A stretch of DNA of 64,000 nucleotides from Ruminococcus flavefaciens 007c. GTDB taxonomy: Bacteria > Bacillota > Clostridia > Oscillospirales > Ruminococcaceae. The position numbers were made by a program, and so were the translations under genes. Under the pieces are notes generated by a model that saw nothing but the letters and a program-made list of their open reading frames with translations, did not search any database and was not told where the DNA came from. Below are positions 8,599 through 17,571 of the stretch, piece after piece. The stretch lies in assembly GCF_000571935.1 (NCBI RefSeq), contig NZ_ATAX01000023.1:1-64000 (forward strand). Reading direction: 5' to 3'. Within the stretch, counting starts at the first letter, position 1. Each line of letters opens with the position of its first letter.

Positions 8599-9465
8599 TT
8601 ATGTGTGATCTGAGATCTTATACAATGTCTTGAACTCTGTGGGAGTGCAGTTTTTGGCTTTTTTGAAGGCGCGATTAAATGTGGTCAGACTGGCAAAGCC
8701 GGCACGCATAGCGACCTCGGTAACGGAAAGATTGGGATCTATGAGAAGCCTTTCCGCTGCTTTTATCCTCTTGCTGTTTATATATTGTATATAGGAAACA
8801 TTATTGTACTTCTTGAAGATACGTGAGAAGTGGTATTTGCTGTAGCCGGCGATGGATGCTATCTTTTCAAGAGGTATCTCGTACATATAGTTCTGGTTGA
8901 TGTACTTCATTACCATGCTGAACTTCCTTGTATCGTCCCTGCCGCCAAGCTCGCCGGAAAATGCGTCGGCTGCCTGAGTGAGCTGGTACTCGCGTACAGA
9001 AGTGAGCATTTTTATAAGACAAAGGTATATCCTTACATCCGAAAGAGAAGATTTTGAGTAGTACTCGGAATAAATATCGAGTATGCTCTTGCGCGACAGG
9101 ATATAGAGCTCCTTGCTTATTGTAGGGGTTATGTGGAATGCCTCCGAGAAAACGGGGACAATAGCTTCCAGCGCGGGAACATCGCTTATTATACTGTTAT
9201 CACACTGGAAGATGATCCTGCGTCCTTCCTGAGCCGGCATGGAATGAAGCTCTCCGGGAGGGATGATTATTATTTCCTTTTCATTTAAATGGTAATCGAC
9301 ACCGCCGGCGGTAACGGTGAAGCCGTTGTGCAGGGGTATTATTACTTCAACGGCATTGTGCCAGTGAGTAGGATATTCTTCAATTTCATCGTTGTCGTAA
9401 AGCATGACAAATCTTTGGTTTTCGTACTCAACGGTTTCATAGTCACCGGATAGATTTTTAATCAT
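8599..9465 (-). CDS. AraC-family transcriptional regulator with cupin sensor (3)
   Basis: 288 residues; ATG at 9465 with AAGGAGG spaced 6 bases away. The N-terminal half is a cupin-like sugar-sensing barrel with the metal-type motif HWHNAVEVIIPLH. The C-terminal ~100 residues are the double helix-turn-helix AraC domain (SRIFKKYNNVSYIQYIN, then FNRAFKKAKNCTPTEFK). It is divergent from the DUF4380-GH3-xylA run, and the 220-base space between carries GCAATT direct repeats that suit an AraC-type operator. It is the best candidate regulator of the downstream intracellular xylose genes, by position. Confidence 0.92.
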   Translation of the reverse strand: MIKNLSGDYETVEYENQRFVMLYDNDEIEEYPTHWHNAVEVIIPLHNGFTVTAGGVDYHLNEKEIIIIPPGELHSMPAQEGRRIIFQCDNSIISDVPALEAIVPVFSEAFHITPTISKELYILSRKSILDIYSEYYSKSSLSDVRIYLCLIKMLTSVREYQLTQAADAFSGELGGRDDTRKFSMVMKYINQNYMYEIPLEKIASIAGYSKYHFSRIFKKYNNVSYIQYINSKRIKAAERLLIDPNLSVTEVAMRAGFASLTTFNRAFKKAKNCTPTEFKTLYKISDHT

Positions 9466-9587
9466 GATTAGCCTCCTTAACCAAAAATTGTTGTGAAAAA
9501 TATGTCAATATTCATAAATCAGCGTAATATCTGGATATATTATACACTATTATCATAGTATTTGTAAAGTGGGTTTGAAGAATTTGT

Positions 9588-9658
9588 GCAATGTTAGCAA
9601 TTCTTGAATAAACAGACGCAATTTTTGATTAGTATAAATTGCCGAAGTAGTATATAAT
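9588..9658. promoter_or_regulatory. GCAAT repeats and -10 element upstream of the DUF4380 gene
   Basis: GCAATTCTTGA (9597-9607) and GCAATTTTTGA (9618-9628) are direct repeats starting 21 bases apart, two helical turns. A third partial copy lies at 9588. TATAAT follows at 9653-9658 without a good -35 at normal spacing. This is the layout expected for an AraC-type activator site next to a weak promoter. The assignment to the divergent regulator is inferred. Confidence 0.5.
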
Positions 9659-9688
9659 AGCAATAGAGCAAACGAAAGGTGATGTGTG

Positions 9689-10579
9689 ATGTCTGTTAAA
9701 TGCTATGAGAGCGACTACAAGAATTATGGGAAGTGTCTTTGCCTTGATAACGGGAAAATAAAGCTTATCGTCACTATAGATGTAGGACCGAGAATTGTTT
9801 TCTTCGGATTCAAGGACGGGGACAACGTTCTTTTTGAGGATGTTGACAGAAATTTCTACGAAATCAATAACGGATACGGTGTATGGTATGCTTACGGCGG
9901 TCACAGAATATGGTCAGCTCCGGAGGTCATGCCTGAAACTTATCTTCCCGATAATTCAAAAGTAGAAGCTATTTTTGACGACGGCGTTCTTACACTCACC
10001 CCGGCAAAAACAAAATTTGATAAGCAGTTCGAGCTGGTTATTGCAATGGGCGATGATTGCTCGGTAACTGTTGAGAACAAGATCACCAACTGCTCGGATA
10101 AAGCTGCGGAGTTTGCACCGTGGTCCGTTACGGGACTTGCGGCAGGAGGAGTGGAGCTTATTCCGCTTTGCCGTGATGATAACGGCTTTTTGCCTAACAG
10201 AACGGTGGCTCTGTGGAGCTACTCGGACATAAACGATCACAGGTTTACTCTTGCAGACGGCTATGCTGTCCTCAGGCAGGATTCGAAGGAGAAGAAAGCA
10301 TTCAAGGCCGGCTTCAATGTAACAGGAAAACAGGTAATATACATTAAAGGACACAATATATTAAGACTGTGTTTCGACGGATACGAGCCCGTTAGATATC
10401 CTGATTTCTGCTGCAATTATGAAACCTACACAAATGACCTTTTTCTTGAGTGCGAGATACTCGGAGAGCTTAAAAGCTACCTCCCGGGCGAGACTGCTTC
10501 TATCAAGGAAAAATGGGAACTTTCAACTACAGAGTGGGCTGCTGATAAGGTAATAGATGAATTTGTAAGCAAATTATAA
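9689..10579 (+). CDS. DUF4380-type protein, galactose-mutarotase-like fold
   Basis: 296 residues; the ATG at 9689 is preferred over the overlapping GTG at 9686 because AAAGGTG is then about 8 bases away. The sequence resembles the DUF4380 family: an early VGPRIVFFGF, the central YGGHRIWSAPE motif and the later EFAPWSVTGLAAGG with PL. This family is predicted to have a beta-sandwich related to aldose epimerases. There is no signal peptide or membrane segment, so it should be cytoplasmic. It is first in a same-strand run with GH3 and xylA. A role in epimerising or binding a xylan-derived sugar is plausible but undemonstrated. Confidence 0.75.
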   Translation: MSVKCYESDYKNYGKCLCLDNGKIKLIVTIDVGPRIVFFGFKDGDNVLFEDVDRNFYEINNGYGVWYAYGGHRIWSAPEVMPETYLPDNSKVEAIFDDGVLTLTPAKTKFDKQFELVIAMGDDCSVTVENKITNCSDKAAEFAPWSVTGLAAGGVELIPLCRDDNGFLPNRTVALWSYSDINDHRFTLADGYAVLRQDSKEKKAFKAGFNVTGKQVIYIKGHNILRLCFDGYEPVRYPDFCCNYETYTNDLFLECEILGELKSYLPGETASIKEKWELSTTEWAADKVIDEFVSKL

Positions 10580-10583
10580 TCAA

Positions 10584-10629
10584 ATTGTAACAAAAAAATA
10601 ATTGGATTGTAAATAAAATATAGTATAAT
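10584..10629 (+). promoter_or_regulatory. ATTGTAA direct repeats and TATAAT upstream of GH3 gene
   Basis: ATTGTAA occurs at 10584-10590 and 10606-10612 (22 bases apart), followed by TATAAT at about 10624. Another activator-type layout directly before the GH3 gene; tentative. Confidence 0.35.
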
Positions 10630-10648
10630 TTAAGAAAGGAGAATGCTT

Positions 10649-12727
10649 GTGGAGAAGTATTTGGACGAAGCATTATCCGCTCTTGAGAGAGCCGAGGACA
10701 TTACGGACAGGCTTTCAACAGAGGAAAAAGCCGAACAGCTGAAGTATGATGCTCCCGCAGTAGAACGTCTGGGGATAGACGCTTACAATTGGTGGAGCGA
10801 GGGATTGCATGGTGTTGCAAGAGCAGGAACAGCAACAATGTTTCCGCAGACCATCGGCATGGCTGCCATGTTTGATGATGAGGCTGTTCACAGAGCAGGC
10901 GAGATAACTTCTATAGAAGCAAGAGCCAAGTATAACGAGTATTCAGCTCACGATGATCGTGACATATATAAAGGTCTTACACTCTGGTCACCGAATGTAA
11001 ATATATTCCGTGATCCGAGATGGGGCAGAGGTCAGGAGACCTACGGTGAAGACCCTTATCTTACATCATGTCTCGGAGTTGCTTATGCAAAGGGACTGCA
11101 GGGAGACGGAAAAGTCCTCAGAACTGCTGCCTGCGCAAAGCATTTTGCTGTTCACAGCGGCCCCGAAGCTACAAGACATGAGTTTGATGCCAAGGCAAAT
11201 ATGAAGGATATGACAGAGACCTATATCGCCGCCTTTGAGGCTCTTGTAAAAGATGCCAAGGTCGAGAGCGTTATGGGAGCTTACAACCGTGTAAACGGTG
11301 AGCCCGCCTGTGCAAGCGATTTTCTTATGAATAAGCTTGAGGAATGGGGCTTTGACGGTCATTTCGTTTCAGACTGCTGGGCGATAAGAGACTTCCATAC
11401 AAACCACGGAGTTACCAAAACGGCTCCCGAGTCCGCAGCGCTTGCACTCAAAAAGGGCTGCGACCTCAACTGCGGCAATACATATCTTCATCTTCTTGCC
11501 GCATTCAATGAAGGTCTCATCAACGAGGAGGATCTCAGACGTTCCTGCATCAAGCTGATGAGAACAAGAGTAAGGCTGGGAATGTTCGACAAGTCCACTG
11601 AGTATGACGGACTTGATTACGACATTGTAGCCTGCGATGAGCACAAGGAATTCTCGCTCAGATGTTCGGAGCGTTCCATGGTGCTCCTGAAAAATAACGG
11701 TATCCTGCCTCTCGACGGCAGTAAATACAAGACTATCGGTGTTATAGGCCCAAATGCTGACAGTGTTCCCGCACTTGAGGGAAACTACAACGGTAAAGCG
11801 GATGAGTACATCACGTTCCTCAGCGGTATACGCGAGGCACATGACGGAAGAGTGCTATACACCGAAGGAAGTCACCTTTATAAGGACAGATGCATGGGAC
11901 TGGCTCTTCCCGACGACAGACTCTCCGAAGCGGAGATCATTACAGAACACTCCGATGTAGTGGTTCTTTGTGTTGGTCTTGATGCTACCATCGAGGGCGA
12001 AGAGGGAGACACAGGAAATGAATTCTCCTCAGGTGACAAGAATGATCTCAGACTTCCTGAGTCTCAGAGAAAGCTCGTTAAGACGGTAATGGCTAAAGGT
12101 AAGCCCGTCATCATAGTTACTGCGGCAGGCAGTGCAATAAATGTTGAAGCAGACTGCGATGCTCTTATACAGGCATGGTATCCAGGTCAGCTTGGCGGCA
12201 GAGCTCTTGCGAATATACTTTTCGGTAAGGTCTCTCCTTCAGGTAAGCTTCCGGTAACATTCTATGAAGATGCTTCAAAGCTGCCCGATTTCTCGGATTA
12301 CAGCATGAAGAACCGTACTTACAGATATTCCGAGGGAAATATCTTGTTCCCCTTCGGCTACGGACTGACCTACTCCGAGACAGAGTGTTCGGAGCTGTCC
12401 TTTGAGAACGGCGTAGCTACTGTAAAGGTAACTAATACAGGCAGCCGCTTTACAGAGGACGTAGTTCAGATCTATATCAAAGGTTATTCGGAGAACGCAG
12501 TTCCTAATCACAGCCTCTGCGGCTTCAAGAGAGTCGCGCTTGACGCAGGCGAGAGCAGGATCGTACAGATCACTCTCCCTGAAAGAGCCTTTATGGCTGT
12601 CAATGAAAAGGGCGAGTGGATAAAGGAAGGCAGTGAGTTCACCCTCTACGCAGGCACCTCTCAGCCAGACGAACTCAGCAAAAAGCTGACAGGCAAGGAA
12701 TGCACAACTCTGAAAATAAATATATAA
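10649..12727 (+). CDS. GH3 beta-xylosidase / beta-glucosidase-like glycosidase
   Basis: 692 residues if the GTG at 10649 is used: AAAGGAG sits 7 bases upstream, whereas the ATG at 10643 is only 1 base from it. There is no signal peptide, so it is cytoplasmic. It has a GH3 N-terminal barrel with nucleophile Asp242 in [11 protein letters not shown], the six-stranded GH3 C-domain, and a C-terminal fibronectin-III-like domain ([13 protein letters not shown]...). The early motif [13 protein letters not shown] is typical of GH3 xylan beta-xylosidases. It probably releases xylose from imported xylo-oligosaccharides. xylA begins 11 bases after its stop codon, implying co-transcription. Exact sugar specificity is inferred from context. 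Confidence 0.9.
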
Positions 12728-12738
12728 TGGAGGATAAA

Positions 12739-14055
12739 ATGGAATTTTTCAGCAATATCGGTAAAATTCAGTATCAGGGACCAAAAAGTACTGATCCTCT
12801 CTCATTTAAGTACTATAACCCTGAAGAAGTCATCAACGGAAAGACAATGCGCGAGCATCTGAAGTTCGCTCTTTCATGGTGGCACACAATGGGCGGCGAC
12901 GGAACAGATATGTTCGGCTGCGGCACAACAGACAAGACCTGGGGACAGTCCGATCCCGCTGCAAGAGCAAAGGCTAAGGTTGACGCAGCATTCGAGATCA
13001 TGGATAAGCTCTCCATTGACTACTATTGTTTCCACGATCGCGATCTTTCTCCCGAGTATGGCAGCCTCAAGGCTACCAACGATCAGCTTGACATAGTTAC
13101 AGACTATATCAAGGAGAAGCAGGGCGACAAGTTCAAGTGCCTCTGGGGTACAGCAAAGTGCTTCGATCATCCAAGATTCATGCACGGTGCAGGTACATCT
13201 CCTTCTGCTGATGTATTCGCTTTCTCAGCTGCTCAGATCAAGAAGGCTCTCGAGTCAACAGTAAAGCTCGGCGGTAACGGTTACGTTTTCTGGGGCGGAC
13301 GTGAAGGCTATGAGACACTTCTTAATACAAATATGGGACTCGAACTCGACAATATGGCTCGTCTTATGAAGATGGCTGTTGAGTACGGACGTTCGATCGG
13401 CTTCAAGGGCGACTTCTATATCGAGCCCAAGCCCAAGGAGCCCACAAAGCATCAGTACGATTTCGATACAGCTACTGTTCTGGGATTCCTCAGAAAGTAC
13501 GGTCTCGATAAGGATTTCAAGATGAATATCGAAGCTAACCACGCTACACTTGCTCAGCATACATTCCAGCATGAGCTCCGTGTTGCAAGAGACAATGGTG
13601 TGTTCGGTTCTATCGACGCAAACCAGGGCGACGTTCTTCTTGGATGGGATACAGACCAGTTCCCCACAAATATCTACGATACAACAATGTGTATGTATGA
13701 AGTTATCAAGGCAGGCGGCTTCACAAACGGCGGTCTCAACTTCGACGCTAAGGCACGCAGAGGAAGCTTCACTCCCGAGGATATCTTCTACAGCTATATC
13801 GCAGGTATGGATGCATTTGCTCTGGGCTTCAGAGCTGCTCTCAAGCTTATCGAAGACGGACGTATCGACAAGTTCGTTGCTGACAGATACGCTTCATGGA
13901 ATACCGGTATCGGTGCAGACATAATCGCAGGTAAGGCAGATTTCGCATCTCTTGAAAAGTATGCTCTTGAAAAGGGCGAGGTTACAGCTTCACTCTCAAG
14001 CGGCAGACAGGAAATGCTGGAGTCTATCGTAAATAACGTTCTTTTCAGTCTGTAA
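12739..14055 (+). CDS. xylA: Xylose isomerase
   Basis: 438 residues from the ATG at 12739, with GGAGG 5 bases before it. A longer in-frame reading from 12700 would overlap the GH3 gene and lacks a site. XylA interconverts D-xylose and D-xylulose, feeding the pentose phosphate pathway. Recognisable signatures are FHDRDLSPE with the catalytic His, the [15 protein letters not shown] block, [14 protein letters not shown], and the metal-binding NIEANHATL. The length matches the family's class II enzymes. It directly follows the GH3 gene and precedes the sugar ABC genes. No xylulokinase gene is seen in the window. Confidence 0.97.
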
Positions 14056-14102
14056 AGGCTGATTGAAATAATATCAATTTTTATAATTGGAGGTCAAGAA
14101 AA

Positions 14103-15503
14103 ATGAAAAAAGCATTATCGGTCATCTCAGCAATCGCACTTCTCGCTTCATGCGTAGCTGCTACAGGCTGCAGCAAGAAGGATGAAGGCACAAACACTGA
14201 CTCAACACCCAGCGGCGGTGGCGAGAAGAAGGGCAAGACAGTAATCAATCTCTGGACATTCACTGACGAAGTTCCGAAGATGGTTAAGAAGTACATGGAA
14301 ATGAACCCTGACTTCGCTGCTCAGTATGAGGTTAAGGAGACAATCATTCCTACAACTGACGGTAACTATCAGCCTGCACTTGATAAGGCTCTTCAGGCCG
14401 GCGGCAAGGATGCTCCCGACTTCTACTGCGCTGAGGCTGCATTCGTTCTGAAGTATACACAGGGCGATATGTCAAGCTACGCTGCTCCTTACGAGGATCT
14501 CGGAATCGACGTTGAAAATGAGATCAACGCTTCCAAGATCGCTCCTTACTCTGTAGATATCGGTACAAATCCTGCAACTAACAAGGTTGTTGGTCTTGGT
14601 TACCAGGCTACAGGTGGTGCATTTATCTACAGACGTTCAGTTGCTAAGGCAACATTCGGCACAGACGATCCTTCTACAGTAGCAGAGAAGATCGGTGCAG
14701 GTTCAGGCAGCTGGGATAAGTTCTTCGATGCTGCTGAAGAGCTCAAGGGCAAGGGCTATGCTATCGTTTCCGGTGACGGTGATATCTGGCACGCTGTTGA
14801 GAACAGCTCTGACAAGGGCTGGATGGACGGCGACAAGCTCTTCATCGATTCCAAGAGAGAGGAATTCCTCGATCTTTCCAAGAAGCTCAAGGACAATAAC
14901 TATCACAACGATACAGAAGACTGGTCTGAGGCTTGGAAGGCTGATATGAGAGGCGAGGGCGATAAGGAAGTTCTCGGATTCTTCGGTCCTGCATGGCTCA
15001 TCAACTACACAATTGCTGAGAACTGCGGCGGTAAGAAGCCCGGCGAAGGCACATACGGTGACTGGGCAGTTTGTGCACCTCCTATCGGATTCTTCTGGGG
15101 CGGTACATGGCTCATCGCTAACAAGGACAGCGAGAAGAAGGAAGCAGTTGGTAAGATCATCGACTGGATCACACTTGATTCTTCTGACACAGGTCTTCAG
15201 TATATGTGGGCTAACGGCACACTCAATGGCCCTGGCGGAACAAAGGACTGTGTAGCTTCTAACACAGTTATGGAGAAGTCTGACGGATCTCTCGAGTTCC
15301 TCGGCGGACAGAATATGTTCGATGCATTCGTTCCCGCTAACGAGTATGCAAACGGTAAGAACCTCACTCAGTATGATGAGAAGATCAACAGCTCATGGCG
15401 TGGACAGGTTCGTCAGTACACAGCTGGCAACAAGTCAAGAGACGCTGCTATCAAGGACTTCAAGCAGGAAGTTGCTGATAACCTCGGTATTTCTGTTGAC
15501 TAA
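14103..15503 (+). CDS. Sugar ABC transporter substrate-binding lipoprotein (CUT1 type)
   Basis: 466 residues; ATG after AATTGGAGGTC. Residues 1-22 are a lipoprotein signal with Cys23 (ATGC lipobox), then a Gly/Ser-rich tether and a family-1 solute-binding fold (TVINLWTFTDEVPKM onward). It is anchored outside the membrane and hands sugar, likely xylo-oligosaccharide judging by neighbours, to the two permeases that follow. Codon use is strongly biased as in highly expressed genes. The hairpin after it probably lets it be made in excess over the permeases. Confidence 0.92.
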   Translation: MKKALSVISAIALLASCVAATGCSKKDEGTNTDSTPSGGGEKKGKTVINLWTFTDEVPKMVKKYMEMNPDFAAQYEVKETIIPTTDGNYQPALDKALQAGGKDAPDFYCAEAAFVLKYTQGDMSSYAAPYEDLGIDVENEINASKIAPYSVDIGTNPATNKVVGLGYQATGGAFIYRRSVAKATFGTDDPSTVAEKIGAGSGSWDKFFDAAEELKGKGYAIVSGDGDIWHAVENSSDKGWMDGDKLFIDSKREEFLDLSKKLKDNNYHNDTEDWSEAWKADMRGEGDKEVLGFFGPAWLINYTIAENCGGKKPGEGTYGDWAVCAPPIGFFWGGTWLIANKDSEKKEAVGKIIDWITLDSSDTGLQYMWANGTLNGPGGTKDCVASNTVMEKSDGSLEFLGGQNMFDAFVPANEYANGKNLTQYDEKINSSWRGQVRQYTAGNKSRDAAIKDFKQEVADNLGISVD

Positions 15504-15514
15504 TTTTTCTAAGA

Positions 15515-15542
15515 GCTGTACCGCAGACTACTGCGGTACAGC
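15515..15542 (+). terminator. Hairpin between binding-protein and permease genes
   Basis: A 12-base-pair perfect stem (GCTGTACCGCAG with complement) and 4-base loop, followed by CCTCTAATAAAAA without a T-run. Such an intra-operon hairpin typically protects the upstream mRNA or attenuates read-through. Confidence 0.65.
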
Positions 15543-15569
15543 CCTCTAATAAAAAGGAGGCTAACGGCT

Positions 15570-16562
15570 TTGAAAACGAAGCTTAAGGGTATTAGTTATT
15601 CAAAATACGGATATCTATTCAGTATTCCTTTTATTGTTGCATTCTTGATTTTTACGCTGTATCCCACTATATATACAGCTACCCTCGGTTTTACCGACTG
15701 TAAAGGCGTAAATGGTCCTGAGAATTATCATTTTCTGGATAAGCCATTTGAAAACTTTAAGTCTATATTAGAGAATGATACTTTCCGTATATCTCTCAAG
15801 AACACGATTCTTATCTGGATAATGAACTTTATCCCTCAGATCAGTATCGCACTTCTGCTTACTGCTTGGTTCACATCCCACAGTAATGAGATAAGGGGAA
15901 AGGGTTTCTTTAAAGTCGTTTTCTATATGCCGAACATCATCACAGCTGCAACAGTTGCGATCCTCTTCCATACACTTTTCAACTATCCTATCGGACCTGT
16001 AAACGATTTCCTCGAAAGTACAGGCCTAAGAGAATCACCGTACTATTTCTTTACAAGTAAGACAGCGTGCAGAATAATTGTAGCTTTCATACAGTTCTGG
16101 ACATGGTACGGAAATACAATGATAGTGCTTATCTCAGGTGTACTTGGTATAAGCCCTGACATTTATGAAGCGGCAGAGATCGACGGAGCGAACGGTGTTC
16201 AGACCTTCTTCCGTATTACAATACCTAATTTAAAGACAGTGTTGCTTTATACACTGATAACCAGCCTTGTCGGCGGACTTAATATGTTCGATATTCCGTT
16301 CCTGTTCCTCAACGGCGGACCTGACAGAGCTACAACAACTACAAGCGTATTCATTTACAATCAGGCTTTCGCGGGCAGCTACCTGTATAATAAGGCTGCG
16401 GCGGCAAGTATGATCATGTGGGTAATCATTGCTCTCTGTTCAGCTGTATTGTTCTTTGTGATGCGAGACAAGGATCAGATAAAGTTGGAGAAGGAGATCA
16501 AGAGAGCCAAAAAAGAAGCTAAATTGGCGTCGAAAGGAGGAGTAAATCAGTGGCAGTGGTGA
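15570..16562 (+). CDS. Sugar ABC transporter permease (MalF/UgpA-like)
   Basis: 330 residues from a TTG at 15570 with AAGGAGG 9 bases upstream. It has about six membrane segments and the EAA loop EAAEIDGANGVQTFF, which contacts the ATPase. The C-terminus is rich in Lys/Glu. It forms the membrane channel with the next permease, whose start overlaps this gene by 13 bases. It belongs to the CUT1 family of oligosaccharide importers. Confidence 0.93.
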   Translation: MKTKLKGISYSKYGYLFSIPFIVAFLIFTLYPTIYTATLGFTDCKGVNGPENYHFLDKPFENFKSILENDTFRISLKNTILIWIMNFIPQISIALLLTAWFTSHSNEIRGKGFFKVVFYMPNIITAATVAILFHTLFNYPIGPVNDFLESTGLRESPYYFFTSKTACRIIVAFIQFWTWYGNTMIVLISGVLGISPDIYEAAEIDGANGVQTFFRITIPNLKTVLLYTLITSLVGGLNMFDIPFLFLNGGPDRATTTTSVFIYNQAFAGSYLYNKAAAASMIMWVIIALCSAVLFFVMRDKDQIKLEKEIKRAKKEAKLASKGGVNQWQW

Positions 16563-17401
16563 ATAAAAAGCCGGGAAGTTACGCTTTCAAAATCATTGCG
16601 TATACATTCTGTTTACTCTTAACAGTGCTCAGTTTATTTCCGTTCGTTATCATGATCGTTAACGCAACAAGAAGTTCGGGACAGATCCAGAGCCACGCTC
16701 TTTCTCTTGTACCCGGAACAAATCTGGCGAAAAACTGGAGCATCCTTTTTGGACGCGGATTTAACCCACTGGCAGGTTTTAAGAATTCGCTGATCATTTC
16801 TGTATGTTCAACAGCCTGCAATGTATATTTCTCAACAATGACTGCATTTGCACTCGTTGCTTATGACTGGAAACTCAGAAAGCCGTTCTTTACACTTATC
16901 ATGGCGGTTCTTATGATCCCCGCACAGGTAACAAGTATCGGTTTCTATCAGTTTATGTATAAGATCCATTGGACAAACAGCTATTTGCCACTTATACTTC
17001 CTGCAATAGCAGCGCCTACAACTGTATTCTTTATGAGACAGTACATGATTCCCTCGCTCCCTATGGAGATACTCCAGTCAGCGAGAATCGACGGTGCAGG
17101 AGAATTCAGAATCTTTAACCAGATAGTTCTTCCCATGATGAAGCCTGCTATGGCTACACAGGCAATTTTCTCTTTTGTAATGAGCTGGAACCAGCTGTTT
17201 ATGCCCCAGATCCTTATTACAAGGATGGAGAAGTATACAATGCCTATGATGGTAAGCCTTCTCAACGGTGACGCGTACAAGACCGAGTACGGTTCCGTTT
17301 ATCTGGGACTGTTCTTAACGATAGTTCCTATTCTTATTGCATACTTCCTGTTGTCAAAGTACATCATCGAAGGTGTTGCATTGGGTGGCGTTAAGGGCTA
17401 A
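16550..17401 (+). CDS. Sugar ABC transporter permease (MalG/UgpE-like)
   Basis: 283 residues from a GTG at 16550 with AAAGGAGGAG upstream, starting inside the previous gene (translational coupling). It has six predicted membrane segments and an EAA-type loop QSARIDGAGEFRIFNQIVLP. It is the second half of the heterodimeric channel. No ATPase gene follows before the terminator, so a shared MsmK/UgpC-type ATPase encoded elsewhere must energise it. Confidence 0.93.
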   Translation: MAVVNKKPGSYAFKIIAYTFCLLLTVLSLFPFVIMIVNATRSSGQIQSHALSLVPGTNLAKNWSILFGRGFNPLAGFKNSLIISVCSTACNVYFSTMTAFALVAYDWKLRKPFFTLIMAVLMIPAQVTSIGFYQFMYKIHWTNSYLPLILPAIAAPTTVFFMRQYMIPSLPMEILQSARIDGAGEFRIFNQIVLPMMKPAMATQAIFSFVMSWNQLFMPQILITRMEKYTMPMMVSLLNGDAYKTEYGSVYLGLFLTIVPILIAYFLLSKYIIEGVALGGVKG

Positions 17402-17444
17402 AGTTTATTCTTAATGTTATTACATTTTTCTTTCTTAAATCTTG

Positions 17445-17472
17445 GAGGACTGTGCCGTAAGGCACAGTCCTC
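17445..17472 (+). terminator. Rho-independent terminator of the sugar transport operon
   Basis: A 12-base-pair perfect stem (GAGGACTGTGCC with complement) around GTAA, followed by TTTAATTT. Confidence 0.8.
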
Positions 17473-17507
17473 TTTAATTTATGCCGTGAATAATATTGTG
17501 TGAGACC

Positions 17508-17536
17508 TTGCATTTGTACATAAAACGTGGTATAAT
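17508..17536 (+). promoter_or_regulatory. Sigma-70-type promoter of fhs
   Basis: TTGCAT (17508-17513), a 17-base spacer, then TATAAT (17531-17536) with an upstream TGG making an extended -10. The start codon is 36 bases downstream. Confidence 0.8.
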
Positions 17537-17571
17537 ATAACTACTATTACAATGACACGGAGGATCTATTT

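Noticed and set aside
12700-12738. Upstream start for xylA inside the GH3 gene
   Set aside because: No ribosome site; the ATG at 12739 has GGAGG and matches the family's start.
17472-17571. Possible THF riboswitch before fhs
   Set aside because: Only 36 bases separate the -10 from the start codon; too short for the structure.
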